Below are positions 42,409 to 53,118 of a DNA stretch of 64,000 nt, in pieces. The notes under the pieces were generated by a model. The model was not told the DNA's origin and did not search any database. It saw only the letters and a program-made list of their open reading frames with translations. Origin of the DNA: Petrolisthes cinctipes (taxonomy: Eukaryota; Arthropoda; Malacostraca; Decapoda; Porcellanidae); assembly GCA_033782935.1 (NCBI GenBank), contig JAWQEG010001359.1, positions 917,194-981,193 on the forward strand. The letters run 5' to 3'. A program made the position numbers and the translations under genes. How positions within the stretch are numbered: position 1 is the stretch's first letter; every line of letters begins with the position of its first letter.

Positions 42409-44829
42409 TTAGCACGCCTCAAAACGAGTAGGAGGGCGCCTGACACGGGTAGATCGTCTTGGTGCCGGGACCTCCTCACTAGTTTCATGTTGAGGGGGAG
42501 AAGATGGACTTTGCTCGAGACTCGAAACCTCCACTCCCACTTTAGCAGGTCCAGGGGCATATTCCTGAGTCACCTCTGTAGATTCTGGAAACAGAGTCAT
42601 ATGATTATCAACTTCCTGGTTTAGCTGAACACAAGGAGGTTCACTACCGACTGGGGCTAAATGTCTAATAGATACGGTATCTTCCTTGCCATTTGGATAC
42701 TTAATATGAGAGTACTGAGGATTGGCATGTAAAAGCTCAACTTCGTCAACTAGAGGTTCAGTCTTGCTCATGCGGACATGACGCTTCAGGAGAACTGGGC
42801 CAGGACCGCATAACCAAGAAGGAACAGAGGTACCTGTAGAGGAGCGGCGAGCATAGTTAAATAACCTTTCGTGAGGAGTAGCATTGGTAGTTGTACATAG
42901 TAACGAGCGGATTGAGTGAAGGGCATCATGAAGGACAACCTGCCAGTACTTGGTCTGCAGGCCACGGGACTTCAAAGCAGCGATGATAGCCTTCCAGATT
43001 GTGCCATTAGTCCGTTCCACTTGCCCATTACCTTGAGGGTTGTAACTCGTAGTCCTACTACTGGCGATTCCCTTACTTGCCAGGAATCCCTGCAGTTCTC
43101 TGCTCATGAATGACGTCCCCCTGTCTGAATGAATATAAGCTGGCATACCAAAAATAGAAAAAAGCTGAGAAAGACAACTTATCACGGTCGATGCAGTCAT
43201 ACCAGAGCATGGAAATACAAAAGGAAATCTTGAGTACTCGTCTACAATGTTTAAGAAATACAGATTTTTATCTGTGCTGGGGAGAGGTCCTTTAAAATCA
43301 ATATTAAAACGCTCAAATGGTTGAGTAGCCTTAACAAGATGGGCTTTTTCAGGTTGATGAAATTTAGGTTTAATCTCGGCACACACTTTACATGAATTAA
43401 TGACCTGTCTGATGTCTTCTACTGAGTAAGGGAGATTCTTAGATCTGACAAAATGAAGCATCCGGGTAATACCAGGGTGACACAAACCGTTATGAAGGGC
43501 AGACAGCGACCTCTGGTCATTGCATGTCATTCCACAGTAGGATCTGGAAATTATGTCAGGAGTAATGTTGTCTCTGCCAGGTCTATACACAATATCATAA
43601 TCATAGCAAGATAATTCCATTCTCCACCTTAATATTTTGTCGTTTTTAATCTTGCTGTTGTGATGTTTATAAAACATGTAAGTCACAGAGCGTTGATCAG
43701 TTCTTATAGTAAAATGCCTACCAGTCAAATAATGCCTCCAGTGACGTACACTTTCAATAATAGCCTGAGCCTCCTTTTTAACAGCAGCATGACGCCTCTC
43801 AGGTCCTTGGAGTGTACGCGAAAAGAAGGCAACAGGACGTCCAGCCTGAGTGAAGACGGCTGCTATGGCAGAGTCGGAGGCATCTGTTTCTACTTCAAAT
43901 GGCACCGCTTCATCAAAAGCCTTAACCACTGAGGATCCGATATCATTCTTGAGTTGATGAAATGCTTCTTCTGCTTCTTTCGTCACCGGAAATGTAGTAG
44001 TGGCACTTAGTGGACGAATTTTGCCTGAGTAGTTGTATATCCATCGTGAATAGTAAGCAAAAAGGCCTAGAGCACGGCGCAGGGACTTCATATCACACGG
44101 CACAGGTAAATCTTGAAGTGGTTTGAGTCGTTCTGGATCCGGACGTACTGTTCCGTCCTCCACTACGTAACCGAGAATGCTGAGTTTTCGTGTGGAAAAA
44201 GTGCACTTTCCTTCATTATTACTTACATTCCTTCCCCCGGCAGCTTCAATTAATTTTCTGAGATTTTCATCATGTTCTTCTTGCGTCATTCCACAAATGG
44301 TGACATCGTCCAGGTAGGCGAAGGTGCCAGAAAGTCCTTCCTCTTTGATGAGTGAATCAATAATTCTTTGAAAACACGCTACTCCGTTGGTGACCCCAAA
44401 AGGGATAGGAGTAAATTGGTACAGTTTACCACACGCTTCAAAAGCAGTATATGGCTTATCCTCTTCCTTAATTGCAACTTGATGATAGGCACTACGGAGA
44501 TCGATAGTGCTAAAAACACGGTATAGAGCAATTTTATTCAATGTTGCATCAATGCGAGGCAATGGATAAGCATCGAGTTGCGTAAACTTGTTAATAGTTT
44601 CAGAGTAGTCTATGGCTAGTCGTTTCTTGCGGGATTCATTCTTGACAACGACAACTTGAGCTCGCCACGGGGAGTTACTTTGTTCAATTATTCCTTCCTG
44701 AAGTAGTCTTTGTACTCCTTTATAAATAAAGTCACGATCATCAAAGGAATACCGACAGGATTTGGCTGCAACAGGATGACAGTCAGCCGTCAAGTTAGCA
44801 AATAATTCAGGAGGATTAACTTTTAGCAC
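42409..44829 (-). CDS. Pol of inner Gypsy: RT, RNase H, integrase (intact over 806 codons)
   Basis: One open frame. RT at about residues 35-225 with RLAIDYSETIN, FSTIDLRSAYHQV and the catalytic FAYLDDVTI; RNase H at about 310-420 with TDASDSAIAAVF, EAQAI and RTDQRS; integrase with H..H/C..C zinc finger (HNGLCHPGITRMLHF, CKVCAEIKP) at about 450-495, then IDFKGP, HSDRGTSF and NPQGNGQVER as D,D,E; and a basic tail RSTRVRRPPTRF. The polyprotein copies element RNA and inserts the DNA. The first residue here is only the first Met after a TAG at 44859-44857; upstream in the same frame are PPFVICGLGV and, before the stop, ILGQDF. Downstream lies the purine tract of the 3' LTR. Confidence 0.88.
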   Translation of the reverse strand: MLKVNPPELFANLTADCHPVAAKSCRYSFDDRDFIYKGVQRLLQEGIIEQSNSPWRAQVVVVKNESRKKRLAIDYSETINKFTQLDAYPLPRIDATLNKIALYRVFSTIDLRSAYHQVAIKEEDKPYTAFEACGKLYQFTPIPFGVTNGVACFQRIIDSLIKEEGLSGTFAYLDDVTICGMTQEEHDENLRKLIEAAGGRNVSNNEGKCTFSTRKLSILGYVVEDGTVRPDPERLKPLQDLPVPCDMKSLRRALGLFAYYSRWIYNYSGKIRPLSATTTFPVTKEAEEAFHQLKNDIGSSVVKAFDEAVPFEVETDASDSAIAAVFTQAGRPVAFFSRTLQGPERRHAAVKKEAQAIIESVRHWRHYLTGRHFTIRTDQRSVTYMFYKHHNSKIKNDKILRWRMELSCYDYDIVYRPGRDNITPDIISRSYCGMTCNDQRSLSALHNGLCHPGITRMLHFVRSKNLPYSVEDIRQVINSCKVCAEIKPKFHQPEKAHLVKATQPFERFNIDFKGPLPSTDKNLYFLNIVDEYSRFPFVFPCSGMTASTVISCLSQLFSIFGMPAYIHSDRGTSFMSRELQGFLASKGIASSRTTSYNPQGNGQVERTNGTIWKAIIAALKSRGLQTKYWQVVLHDALHSIRSLLCTTTNATPHERLFNYARRSSTGTSVPSWLCGPGPVLLKRHVRMSKTEPLVDEVELLHANPQYSHIKYPNGKEDTVSIRHLAPVGSEPPCVQLNQEVDNHMTLFPESTEVTQEYAPGPAKVGVEVSSLEQSPSSPPQHETSEEVPAPRRSTRVRRPPTRFEAC

Positions 44830-44943
44830 ACCTAGTCCACAGATAACAAAAGGGGGCTAAGTTCCATCATAAGTTAACGTAACACTGCTATGTAATTTCT
44901 GGAAATCTTGGCCTAGAATTACGTCTGAACAGAGTTGTGGGAG
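44830..44943 (-). pseudogene. End of protease domain of inner Gypsy, with a TAG
   Basis: In the pol frame, SDVILGQDFQKLH (the protease ILG(Q/M)DF motif) and LTYDGT are followed by TAG at 44859-44857, then PPFVICGLGVLKVN continues into RT. The stretch ends at the target duplication of the P-like insertion. Confidence 0.8.
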
Positions 44944-45711
44944 CAAGGATGAGAGACAGTAAGGATAGTTCAGTAAAACGTCATCAATTCAGCCGTGACG
45001 TCACGCGCTCCGTGACGTCAAAGTGATGACGCTCACTGGAGACCCTGCTGTAGACCCTCGCATGCAGTAATCTCGTTCAAACTTAAATAAACTCTCCTTA
45101 TTCTCGGTTTTAATACATGATTTATACATCATACGTGTGTGGTGTTCTCTAAAATAGTTAATTGATAGTTGTGGATATAGTTTTCATGAATAGTAGACTA
45201 GTGTATGCTATATTGAAGGCTATAGCACTGTATTTACAAGCTGATAGAGGCTCGCTCACGCCGATTCTAGCTAGCAAAAACCCGTGAAATTAATTTATTG
45301 ATTAAATATAGATGAGTCACAAACATAGAAAATTGGGATTATTGACTGAAATTCCTAGAGATTCGTTAATATTTCTTTATGTTGTATTACATGCATATCA
45401 TGTCTCTCACCCATCTTTCTCGGAGTTTCTCCCCACATTAACTCTAACTTCACCCACAATTTCGCTTCTTTTTGTACATGATTTACTTTCAAATGTGAAC
45501 TTTCATTACTTGCAAGAAAAAGAACGTTTCTTTACAGGCCCTTCTGTAGTTTTGTATATCCAGTAGTCTGTGCAGTCACTTTGCTATTCCGAGAAGTTTG
45601 TTAATTTTTTCTGTTTACTCTTAATTACTATTTACTTTGCCAGTGTGCAATACATTTTTGTGTTTGAGTTATCTTGGCATAATAATGTACTTCCTTTAAC
45701 TACTTTAGTTC

Positions 45712-46119
45712 TGGAAACTGAAGATATTAAACACATTATTATTAAATTTGGTAGAAGTGAGAGAAGACCAAATTGGCAGTACAAGCTTGGAAATAAAATA
45801 TTAAATAAAGCAGAGAAAGAAAGAGATTTAGGGGTAACGATAAATAAGAAATTGACACCAGATGATCATATAAATGAAAAAGTGAGAAACATGTATACAT
45901 TGTTAGCAAACTTGAGAGCCACCTTCACTTAAATAGATGAAGAAATGGTCAAGAAAATAATTACATCCTTTATAAGGCCTACCTTGGAATATGCTGTAGT
46001 AGTATGGAATAGTAAGGATATAGAAAACTTGTGTCAACAGGGAATACCTACAATTAGAGGTCACAGTAAGAAATTAATTAAAAGAAGAGGAAACAAAGAT
46101 GTACAGAAATACAAATAGT
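45712..46119 (+). pseudogene. LINE RT fragment inside copy 2
   Basis: Counterpart of 13339-13752: IKFGRSERRPNWQYKLG, EKERDLGVTINKKL, a stop near 45930, then FIRPTLEYAVVVWN. Confidence 0.72.
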
Positions 46120-46558
46120 TAAGAACATAAAAGTAGACACGAGTAATTTATTTCCTTGAACTCTAAAGTACAGTATTAAATACAGAGGCTTGTGAAAAAA
46201 AGTGAGCAAATCTGAATGAATCAAAAGTCTGTAACCTCTCACCCATAGTGTAAAAAGTCAGCATGGAACAGTTCTTCCTACAAAAATAAAGCTACTATAA
46301 TAAACTGTACATTTCAAACCTGTTGTACAAGCCAAGAACTATGATTATCAAGTATGACATTCAACCATGTACTGAGTGCTACAGAAATTATTTATATGCT
46401 GCATCTTACCCTCTCATGCTCATTTGCATCTAACTATTCTTCCCTTGCAATGATAACTCTGAAGTTTTTAAAAATTCAAGCACATAAAGTGTTCATACAA
46501 CTGGAATATGATTTAGTACCATAATCCAACAATACTTAAACTAGTACAGTACCAGGCC

Positions 46559-47050
46559 TCAGAAGACATTTACTACACAGATGGTATAAGGAAACAGACT
46601 AATAAAGGGGGAACTAGCACATAGAACAAAACAGAAGCCTAACAAGGCTGTGAGGATACATATAGTCATAGATGGTGGGATAATAGGTTTATTGGCATAA
46701 GTTTGTTTTGCTTTTTCAAGGTTGTACTCCGATACCAAATTTTTGTATTCTGTATTTTCCTTAAGCAGAATATCATTGTCTAAGGATTGTTCTAACAATT
46801 TCTTTTTGATGTCACCATTTTCTCCAACAAGCTCCATTAATCTTTGTTGCTCGTAATTCCTCTAAATTTAGTTCTGTCTTTTAATTTTTGTTACTTTCTC
46901 CAATTTTAGAGACACCTCAGACAGCTGCTGTTGTAGGGCATACACATTATTATTCCCAGAATGTAGGAAACCACAACAGGACCAACAAACTGCCAGATTA
47001 TGTCCCCCTGATGAAGCAGAGCTACCTTCTTTAGTTGTTTCTAACTCTTG
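46559..47050 (-). pseudogene. Coiled-coil exon of THAP gene, copy 2 (two deletions)
   Basis: Matches 14202-14700 but lacks 17 bases near 46848 and 4 bases near 46876 (net 21). Between the two deletions the frame is shifted for about nine codons; afterwards it is regained. MELVGENGDIKKKLLEQ and the hydrophobic end are retained, but the last residues differ from copy 1. Confidence 0.55.
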
Positions 47051-48115
47051 GTGTTAATAGTCTCTCTCCAACAGCAGAGGTTTGGGTAGGAGCTTCATAA
47101 GAGTCAGGTGCCAATTCTGTAAAGTGAAAGGTTACTCAACACAAAGGCCTAGAGAAAAAGCATCCTGTAAAGCTATCCTTAGTGACTATTTCTTGACAAA
47201 TACAGTACAGTATACTGTATAATATACACTACTATAATGTTAACTTACCCTTCCCAATACCAGGTTGGATGGAGAAAGTAATGAGAGGTGTAGCATGAGT
47301 AAGAAGGCAATTGGGACTGCAGCATGAGTAAGAAGGCAATTGGGATTGTGTGAGATGGTTGAGAAGGTGAAATGTAATACATTGAGGTGGGATGGGCATG
47401 TATGGCAAATACATACAGTACTACTCCAAGTCTTAAACTTATTTCTTAGTGACTAGTCCTTAGTCTATCACTACTGTCTACAGTACTGTACTGTACTTTA
47501 GAATTTCTAACAAGTTTGTAGGACAAGATCAACCTATTCTACACCCCAATGTACTTGTGTAAGTGCTCCCAAATACTGTACTACCCTTGATAATTTTCTC
47601 TAATGTTGTTGACTGATTTAAGTATCAACCAAATAACATTACTAGATAAGCTTGGTGTTAGGAAATTAACTACATTTTCTAGTTGTTACGAACCCTTGAT
47701 GTCACAGTGGTGTATAAGAATTCATCAGGCCAACTGTACATGCTAGAGTTGTTATGCCATAAAACTAAAACCCCTGAGCCACCTATCCCAATATCTTAAG
47801 CAAAGGTTTCTAAGGTTTCAAAACATCTTGGCGAAGGTGGTGAGTTGGGAAGGAAGTCAGCATGAAGGCTTGCTCGGAGGAATCCGAAGTGACAATGCCG
47901 CAATCTGGGCAATGTAAAATACTCCATCAAGAAATATCATAGATAAATATATGTATATAAATAATTATACATATAATTTATGACAGATCAGTATAATTCA
48001 TGATTCTAGAGTTAGATTAAATGCAATTCAAATAACTAGTAAATTAAAAATATGACACAATTAGAGTAGAATTTATAAATGAAGAAAGATAATAATGAAT
48101 CAGCATTTCTCTTAC

Positions 48116-48216
48116 CGGAACAATAAAGTTCAGGTTGTTGAGTTCCTCCAGCAACAGCAGTTTCAATAGGGGCTGAATCTTCTTATGATGTGTCTGTTGA
48201 GTGAAAGAGAACTTGT
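48116..48216 (-). CDS. THAP gene exon 3, copy 2, first duplicate
   Basis: Same 101 bases and splice sites as 15767-15867. The duplicate lies 279 bases away at 48395-48495. Confidence 0.5.
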
Positions 48217-48394
48217 CTTGAATAGGATACAGAAAATATTCACTGTACTGTATATATATTTTCAACTAAAGGAATATATAATAGACCCTATATACCATAT
48301 GTAACTCATTGATAACTAGTAAATTAAAAATATGAAACAATTAGAGTAGAATTATAAATGAAGAAAGATAATAATGAATCAGCATTTCTCTTAC

Positions 48395-48495
48395 CAGAAC
48401 AATAAAGTTCATGTTGTTGAGTTCCTCCAGCAACCGCAGTTTCAATAGGGGCTGAATCTTCTTATGATGTGTCTGTTGAGTGAAAGAGAACTTGT
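48395..48495 (-). CDS. THAP gene exon 3, copy 2, second duplicate
   Basis: Carries the same acceptor and donor; differs by a few substitutions (LKLRLLEELNNMNFIVL). If both duplicates were spliced in, the frame would not be kept (101 bases). Confidence 0.5.
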
Positions 48496-48541
48496 CTTGA
48501 AGAGAATACAGAAAACATTCACTGTACTGTATATCCATTTT

Positions 48542-49082
48542 GGTAAATTTACTGTTTTGGACAGAATAGGATTCTTTGGACAATAATATATTTTACTAGT
48601 GTTTTTTTTTATGTGTTTTCAACAATTTTTAAATTCATTTCCATTGCAATTTTTTTTTTTTTTTTTTTAGCCAAACCTAATCTGGACCGCGGCACACTAC
48701 CAGGACCTAACTGGGGCAGACTACCGAGACCTAACCAGGGCAGACTACCGGGACCTTACCGGGGCAGACTACCGGGATTAGATTTCAAGTATAAACTGTG
48801 CTCTACATCCATCCATGTCGGCTATTTCTATTTTCCCAGTAATCTGCCCTGGTTAGATCCCAGTAGCCTGCCCTGGTTAGGTCCCGGTAGTCTGTCCCGG
48901 TTAGGTCCCGGTACTGTGCCGCGGTCCAGATTAGGTTAGGTCAGGTTAAGTTTGGCTAAAAAAGAAAAAAAAAAAAATGCGACGGAAATTAATATCAAAA
49001 TCGTTGAAAACACATAAAAAAACACTAGTAAAATATATCATTGTCCAAAGAATCCTATTCTGTCCGAAACAGTAAATTTACC
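48542..49082. repeat. Large palindromic insertion, copy 2
   Basis: Counterpart of 15914-16447, with the same outer and inner arms; differs in poly-T/poly-A lengths and a few inner units. Confidence 0.85.
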
Positions 49083-49345
49083 TATATTTTCAACTAAAGG
49101 AATATATAATAATTATACCCTATATACCATATGTAACTCACTGATGTCTGTTGAGTGAAAGAGAACTTGTCTTGCAGAGAATACAGAAAATATTCACTGT
49201 ACTGTATATATATATTTTCAACTAAAGGAATATATAATATACCCTATATACCATATGTAACTCACTGATTGAGACGTTATATTTCAGCAAGACAGTAAAA
49301 ATTTTAATAAAAATCAATTTTAAAAAGTCATAAAATTCTTCCTAC

Positions 49346-49423
49346 CAGAAACACTGAGCAAATCTTGCAAAAGCTGGCGCCTCTGTTTTTCCTCAGCTCT
49401 GCGCCCACGGTGTTTTGCACTTT
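49346..49423 (-). CDS. THAP gene exon 2, copy 2
   Basis: Identical in boundaries and protein (AKHRGRRAEEKQRRQ) to 16709-16786. Confidence 0.6.
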
Positions 49424-49918
49424 CTGCAAAAAGGAAAATAATTAAATCAGACAATCTGGTGGTGCAATTTATTTATATGATCAAGATGGAAAACCTTTCT
49501 GCTCTTTTGGTATGGATATGTTTCCCACTTCCCTACCAAACTAGTCATTTATATAAACTGAAAATATTAAGAAATGGTCCCAATCTACCTGCCACCTAAC
49601 GTTAGTATAAATCAACCCTACACAATGTACAATAAAACCAAATAACCTATAAAACTTTCATAAAATTGGCCTATCTTACCTGGTTGGCTGTCTTGTCACA
49701 TTTCAATTGTATGGCTCATATAAACCTTACTTTCAATAAAGATTAGGGGCAGCCCATATCTATGCACAAGACTTATTTTAACCTGTTAACAAGCACCATC
49801 AAGAAATATTTGTCAGCTCCTACTAATTGCAAATGAAAGATGATATTTAGTAAGTTTTGCACAATAAGTTTTATACCGAAAGTATTGGCAGTAACAGATA
49901 AGAGTCAATATTGCCTAC

Positions 49919-50222
49919 CTGAATCATCCTCCTGTTTTGGGAGAAACAGCGAAGGTACAGCATCAGCCTTCAGTGATCTTGTTGCCTGTGGAGACTTGTT
50001 CAGGAGCTTCCTCTTGATGCTGTAATTCTGTTTGTAATCTGCTGCCTTAAAATGACGGGAGCAAACTCTGGCAGTCTCTGGGTTTAGTTTATCTGCCCGA
50101 TAGCATGAATTATTCCACTGTTTTAACACTGATTTTGTCCTTGGAAATCGATAAAAATGGCAATTTTCTTGTTTCTTGCTCCTGTTATTGCTATTGCACC
50201 CGTAAACAGCACACCTTGTCAT
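49919..50222 (-). CDS. THAP-domain exon, copy 2
   Basis: ATG at 50222-50220. MTRCAVYGC, HFYRFP, LKQWNNSC, CSRHF and ADAVPSLFLP form a complete C2CH THAP finger; here the second pair is CSRH, unlike CSCH in copy 1. Ends CAG|GTAGGC. Frame intact. Confidence 0.8.
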
Positions 50223-50390
50223 TGTTCTTATAGAGAAAAAAGCTGGAGTCACTGAGATACAAGCAAAGCAAAGGTAAAACTCCTCTGTGCGTCTGTGTTT
50301 GGGTCTCCAGTGACGTCACGGCTGTATGGCGCGGTGCATTGTGGGTAAAACAAGTGCTCAGTGAACTATCCTTACTGTCTCTCATCCTTG

Positions 50391-51229
50391 TGTGGGAGCA
50401 CAGTTAGACGCACATTTTCATAGTCCCTGCCGTTCACTTTGATATTAACAGTGCACAGACCAGTAGCTTTAGCCGAGAAGGAAGTAGAGGCCAATGTTAC
50501 AGCACTTTGTGATTGTTGCACAGCTAAGGAGAGTTGCTTCACTAGATCTGGATGAATAAAACTCCCAGAGCTACCACTGTCAATAAGACCATCTATTTTT
50601 GTTCCATTCACTAAAATACTAACGACAGCCTTTGACAAAACACCAGAAGCAGCTGCTGAAGTTATGGTGGCCAGAGTAGCACGATCACTAAAAGTCACAG
50701 AAGCACTAGCACTTGGACTTCGACACACTTTAGAGAAGTGACCCATTTTCTGACATTTATGACACACCGCTGTACGAGCAGGACACTTAGAGCGTGGATG
50801 ACGTGACTGGCCACAAAAATAACATTTAGCACTCGCGGCTGACACCACAGGAGGGGATTCTGGTTTCATTTCACATTTCAGTTCACAGTCATCATTTTCA
50901 TGGGCTGCACTTAATAGACGGGGATATACAGCACTATTACCACTATAAGACTCTGAATCTTTCTGTGCCGACTCGAGAGCCCGTGCCTGGTCAAACATGG
51001 TAGCCAGATCGAGAGTCTTGTTTTCCAGTAAGCGCTGCCTGATCAGTGGAGACTGCAGGCCACTAATAAAAGCATCCCTGATGAACTCCTCACAATGCTG
51101 AATTGCAGTTACAGCTTTAAAGTTACAGTCTTTACTCAACACTTTAATTAAGGGCTCGGAAATACTCGTCCAAAGTCTCACCTGATTGTTGGCGGCGGGT
51201 AGCAAGACGATGACGAGCAAACACTTCAT
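50391..51229 (-). CDS. Gag C-terminus, zinc knuckles and protease start of inner Gypsy
   Basis: Minus-strand frame with the capsid continuation (FIRDAFISGLQSPLIRQRLL), two CCHC knuckles CYFCGQSRHPRSKC and CHKCQKMGHFSKVC that bind element RNA, and the aspartic protease motif GLIDSGSSGSFI. The element's frame is cut at 50390/50391 by the P-like insertion. Removing 5455 bases (element plus one duplication) shifts the frame by one, placing it in the same register as the pol at 44943, so insertion was precise. Confidence 0.85.
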
Positions 51230-51458
51230 TAGTAGGTTTCACAAACATAGCTTGTAAGGTATCTATGGCATTATTGTAGGAAGCACACTCCGATATATTT
51301 TCATACATTCTAGGAGACACAAAATTGATGAGGAGGTTGAGCTTATTTAGATTTTCACCAGGTATAGCTTCTACGAAGTTGTTGAACGTTTTCAACCAGT
51401 GCTTCCACTCCTGTGCTGCCGTCGGTAAACTTGGGTCACAATCCAGGCGGTCCGGTTT
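51144..51458 (-). pseudogene. Gag N-terminal part of inner Gypsy, frameshifted
   Basis: KPDRLDCDPSLPTAAQEWKH, TFNNFVEAIPG, LLINFVSPRMYENISEC and MFVKPTNEVFARHRL match the gag at 1-254. At about 51146-51153 an extra AATT (CTTAATTAAAG) throws it out of frame with the next part. The apparent start codon lies in the LTR, because gag's own start was lost in the LTR/gag deletion. Confidence 0.8.
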
Positions 51459-51720
51459 CACGTGAACATCAATAACATAATAACAAAATAACACAAAAAC
51501 ACACCATTATAGAAAACCCACAATACTACCAAGTCTATACACAGTACACACCTGTCAGAACTGACGATGAGTGAGGAGTGGAACACCCCAACTCCGACAA
51601 CTCTCAAGTCAACTCCTAAAACAGTGTTGCCAAACTCACATACAACAGCCAGTGATTCACAGAGAGCTGTTTGTCATAACAACATAGTTAATGGTTTACA
51701 GAAAGTAGTTTATCATCACA
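51459..51720 (-). repeat. 5' LTR of inner Gypsy (truncated)
   Basis: 262 bp, with only a couple of differences from 42089-42350. Its gag-side end is missing; the other end has the TSD GTATG. Confidence 0.87.
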
Positions 51721-51855
51721 GTATGTAACTAAATATACATCATTCTGTTTCTGGCTTTGGTGATAACAGCTGGGTGAAGAAGCTATATTGATTTGGTAAC
51801 ATTCCCTTGAGCAACTTGACACACATGTGGTGAATAATACTAATAATAATTGCTG

Positions 51856-52140
51856 GCAATTCACAATTCGAATAATATGATTTCAATTAACAATTACAAA
51901 TGGCATGCAATTCACAATTCGAATAATATGATTTCAATGAATTACAAATGGCAATTCACAATTCGAATAATATGATTTCAATTAACAATTACAAATAGCA
52001 ATTCACAATTCGAATAATATTATTATGATATTGATGTTAGGATGTATTAGGATATTGATGTTAGGATGTATTAGGATATTGGTTAGGATGTATTAGGATA
52101 TTGATGTTAGGATGTATTAGGATATTGATGTTTAGGATGT
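51856..52140. repeat. Two minisatellites within the LTR
   Basis: Three to four copies of AATTCACAATTCGAATAATA plus TGATTTCAATTAACAATTAC (about 50 bp), then five copies of GGATATTGATGTTAGGATGT plus ATTA (24 bp). The second is an expansion of the single GAGATTAGGATGTGATTT of LTR 1. Confidence 0.88.
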
Positions 52141-52406
52141 GATTTTTTTTAAATATTGTGGTCATTGTTTTTGGTATGTGGATTTAAGAGTGTTTAGATC
52201 TCTGTCAACTAGCGAGACATGGAATTCTTCCTGTCCTAGTTGACAGAACGGGGAGTAGGAACTGTTATTAAAGGAGGGGGATATTTTATGGTAATAATTG
52301 TTTTATTTTTAATTGTGTGTTAGCTCTGTCAACTAGCGAGACATGGAATTCTTCCTGTCCTACTAGTTGACAGAACGGGGAGTAGGAAATATTGACAAGG
52401 GAGGGG

Positions 52407-53118
52407 TGTACGGTACACACACCATAAAACCATTAAGAGGGTCAAATGGAAAAGTGTCACTCTATAAATACTTCTAATCTGTTTACAATCAGAAACAGGC
52501 CACCTGGTCAGGTTGGACACACACACACACTCCCATACACACAGGTGCGGCGTCAGGTCATACAAAGACTTTAACCTTTCCTACCTCCCCTTCATAGGAG
52601 AGTAGGAAAGAGAGTAAATGAGAGAGAGAGAGAGAGAGATATGAAAGGGTTAGCCCAGGTGTCTACCTCTGTACACCTTGGTTTACTTTCACTTTCAGAG
52701 AATAAGGAATAAAGCAGGGAGAAGAGAGAAGTAGGGACAGAATCAAGATGACCATTCACAGGCAACACAGTCACACTCTAGCCATTCTGTAAACTATTTA
52801 GTTTGAAATGTATATAAGCAGTGAAGTTTAACTAATAGGTAGGATACCTACACTGACTCCCAGGGCTATACACTTGTCTCCACAAAGAGAAACCATACAA
52901 ATAAGACAAGGCACATCAATATAATTCCCTGTATAGATATAAGTATATATTAATAAATTAAGCCTTAAGAAACTTGTGAAGTCAATTACCTAAGAAAACC
53001 TAAGAAAGCACCCCGTCTTCCATGTTACCTAATACAACAACTACAACTACAACTCCAAGAATTACACACAAGTAAGTTACCAGTTCTGCCCAGAGTTCAA
53101 GCCTTCAGAACTGGGACA
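52407..53118. mobile_element. Probable solo LTR inserted in the LTR
   Basis: Absent from LTR 1 at the matching place (19190). 712 bp, starts TGTACGGTACAC, ends GGGACA, flanked by GGGG on both sides. CTATAAATA at about 52463 and TATATAAG at about 52811 are possible core promoters. No coding sequence. Confidence 0.65.

Larger units (their letters stand above)
44944..50390 (-). mobile_element. THAP-carrying P-superfamily-like transposon, copy 2
   Basis: 5447 bp with the same TIRs (CAAGGATGAGAGACAGTAAG...) as copy 1, between exact TGTGGGAG duplications at 44936-44943 and 50391-50398. The target is the protease region of the inner Gypsy. It is close to copy 1 along its whole length and includes the same LINE fragment, palindrome and exons; a tandem duplication of about 280 bp around exon 3 explains most of the length difference. 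No transposase catalytic domain is seen here either. Confidence 0.9.
41996..51720 (-). mobile_element. Inner Gypsy element (TSD GTATG), itself split by a P-like transposon
   Basis: Minus-strand LTR element flanked by GTATG at 41991-41995 and 51721-51725. 3' LTR 41996-42350 (355 bp, TG...CA on the plus strand), a purine tract (AAGAGGGGGTGA) next to it, pol 42409-44943, gag/protease 50391-51458, and a truncated 5' LTR 51459-51720. A deletion at 51458/51459 removed the inner end of the 5' LTR, the primer-binding site, leader and gag start. Integrase and RT sequence (LPYSVEDI, CHPG, a DR and ER pair) resembles the CsRN1-like group, a tentative call. Confidence 0.87.

Noticed and set aside
42916..43932. 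Plus-strand frames across the inner Gypsy pol
   Set aside because: Antisense shadows of the 806-codon pol frame.
51856..52140. Regular repeats that might suggest a CRISPR array
   Set aside because: Direct tandem units without unique spacers, in a eukaryotic LTR; these are minisatellites.
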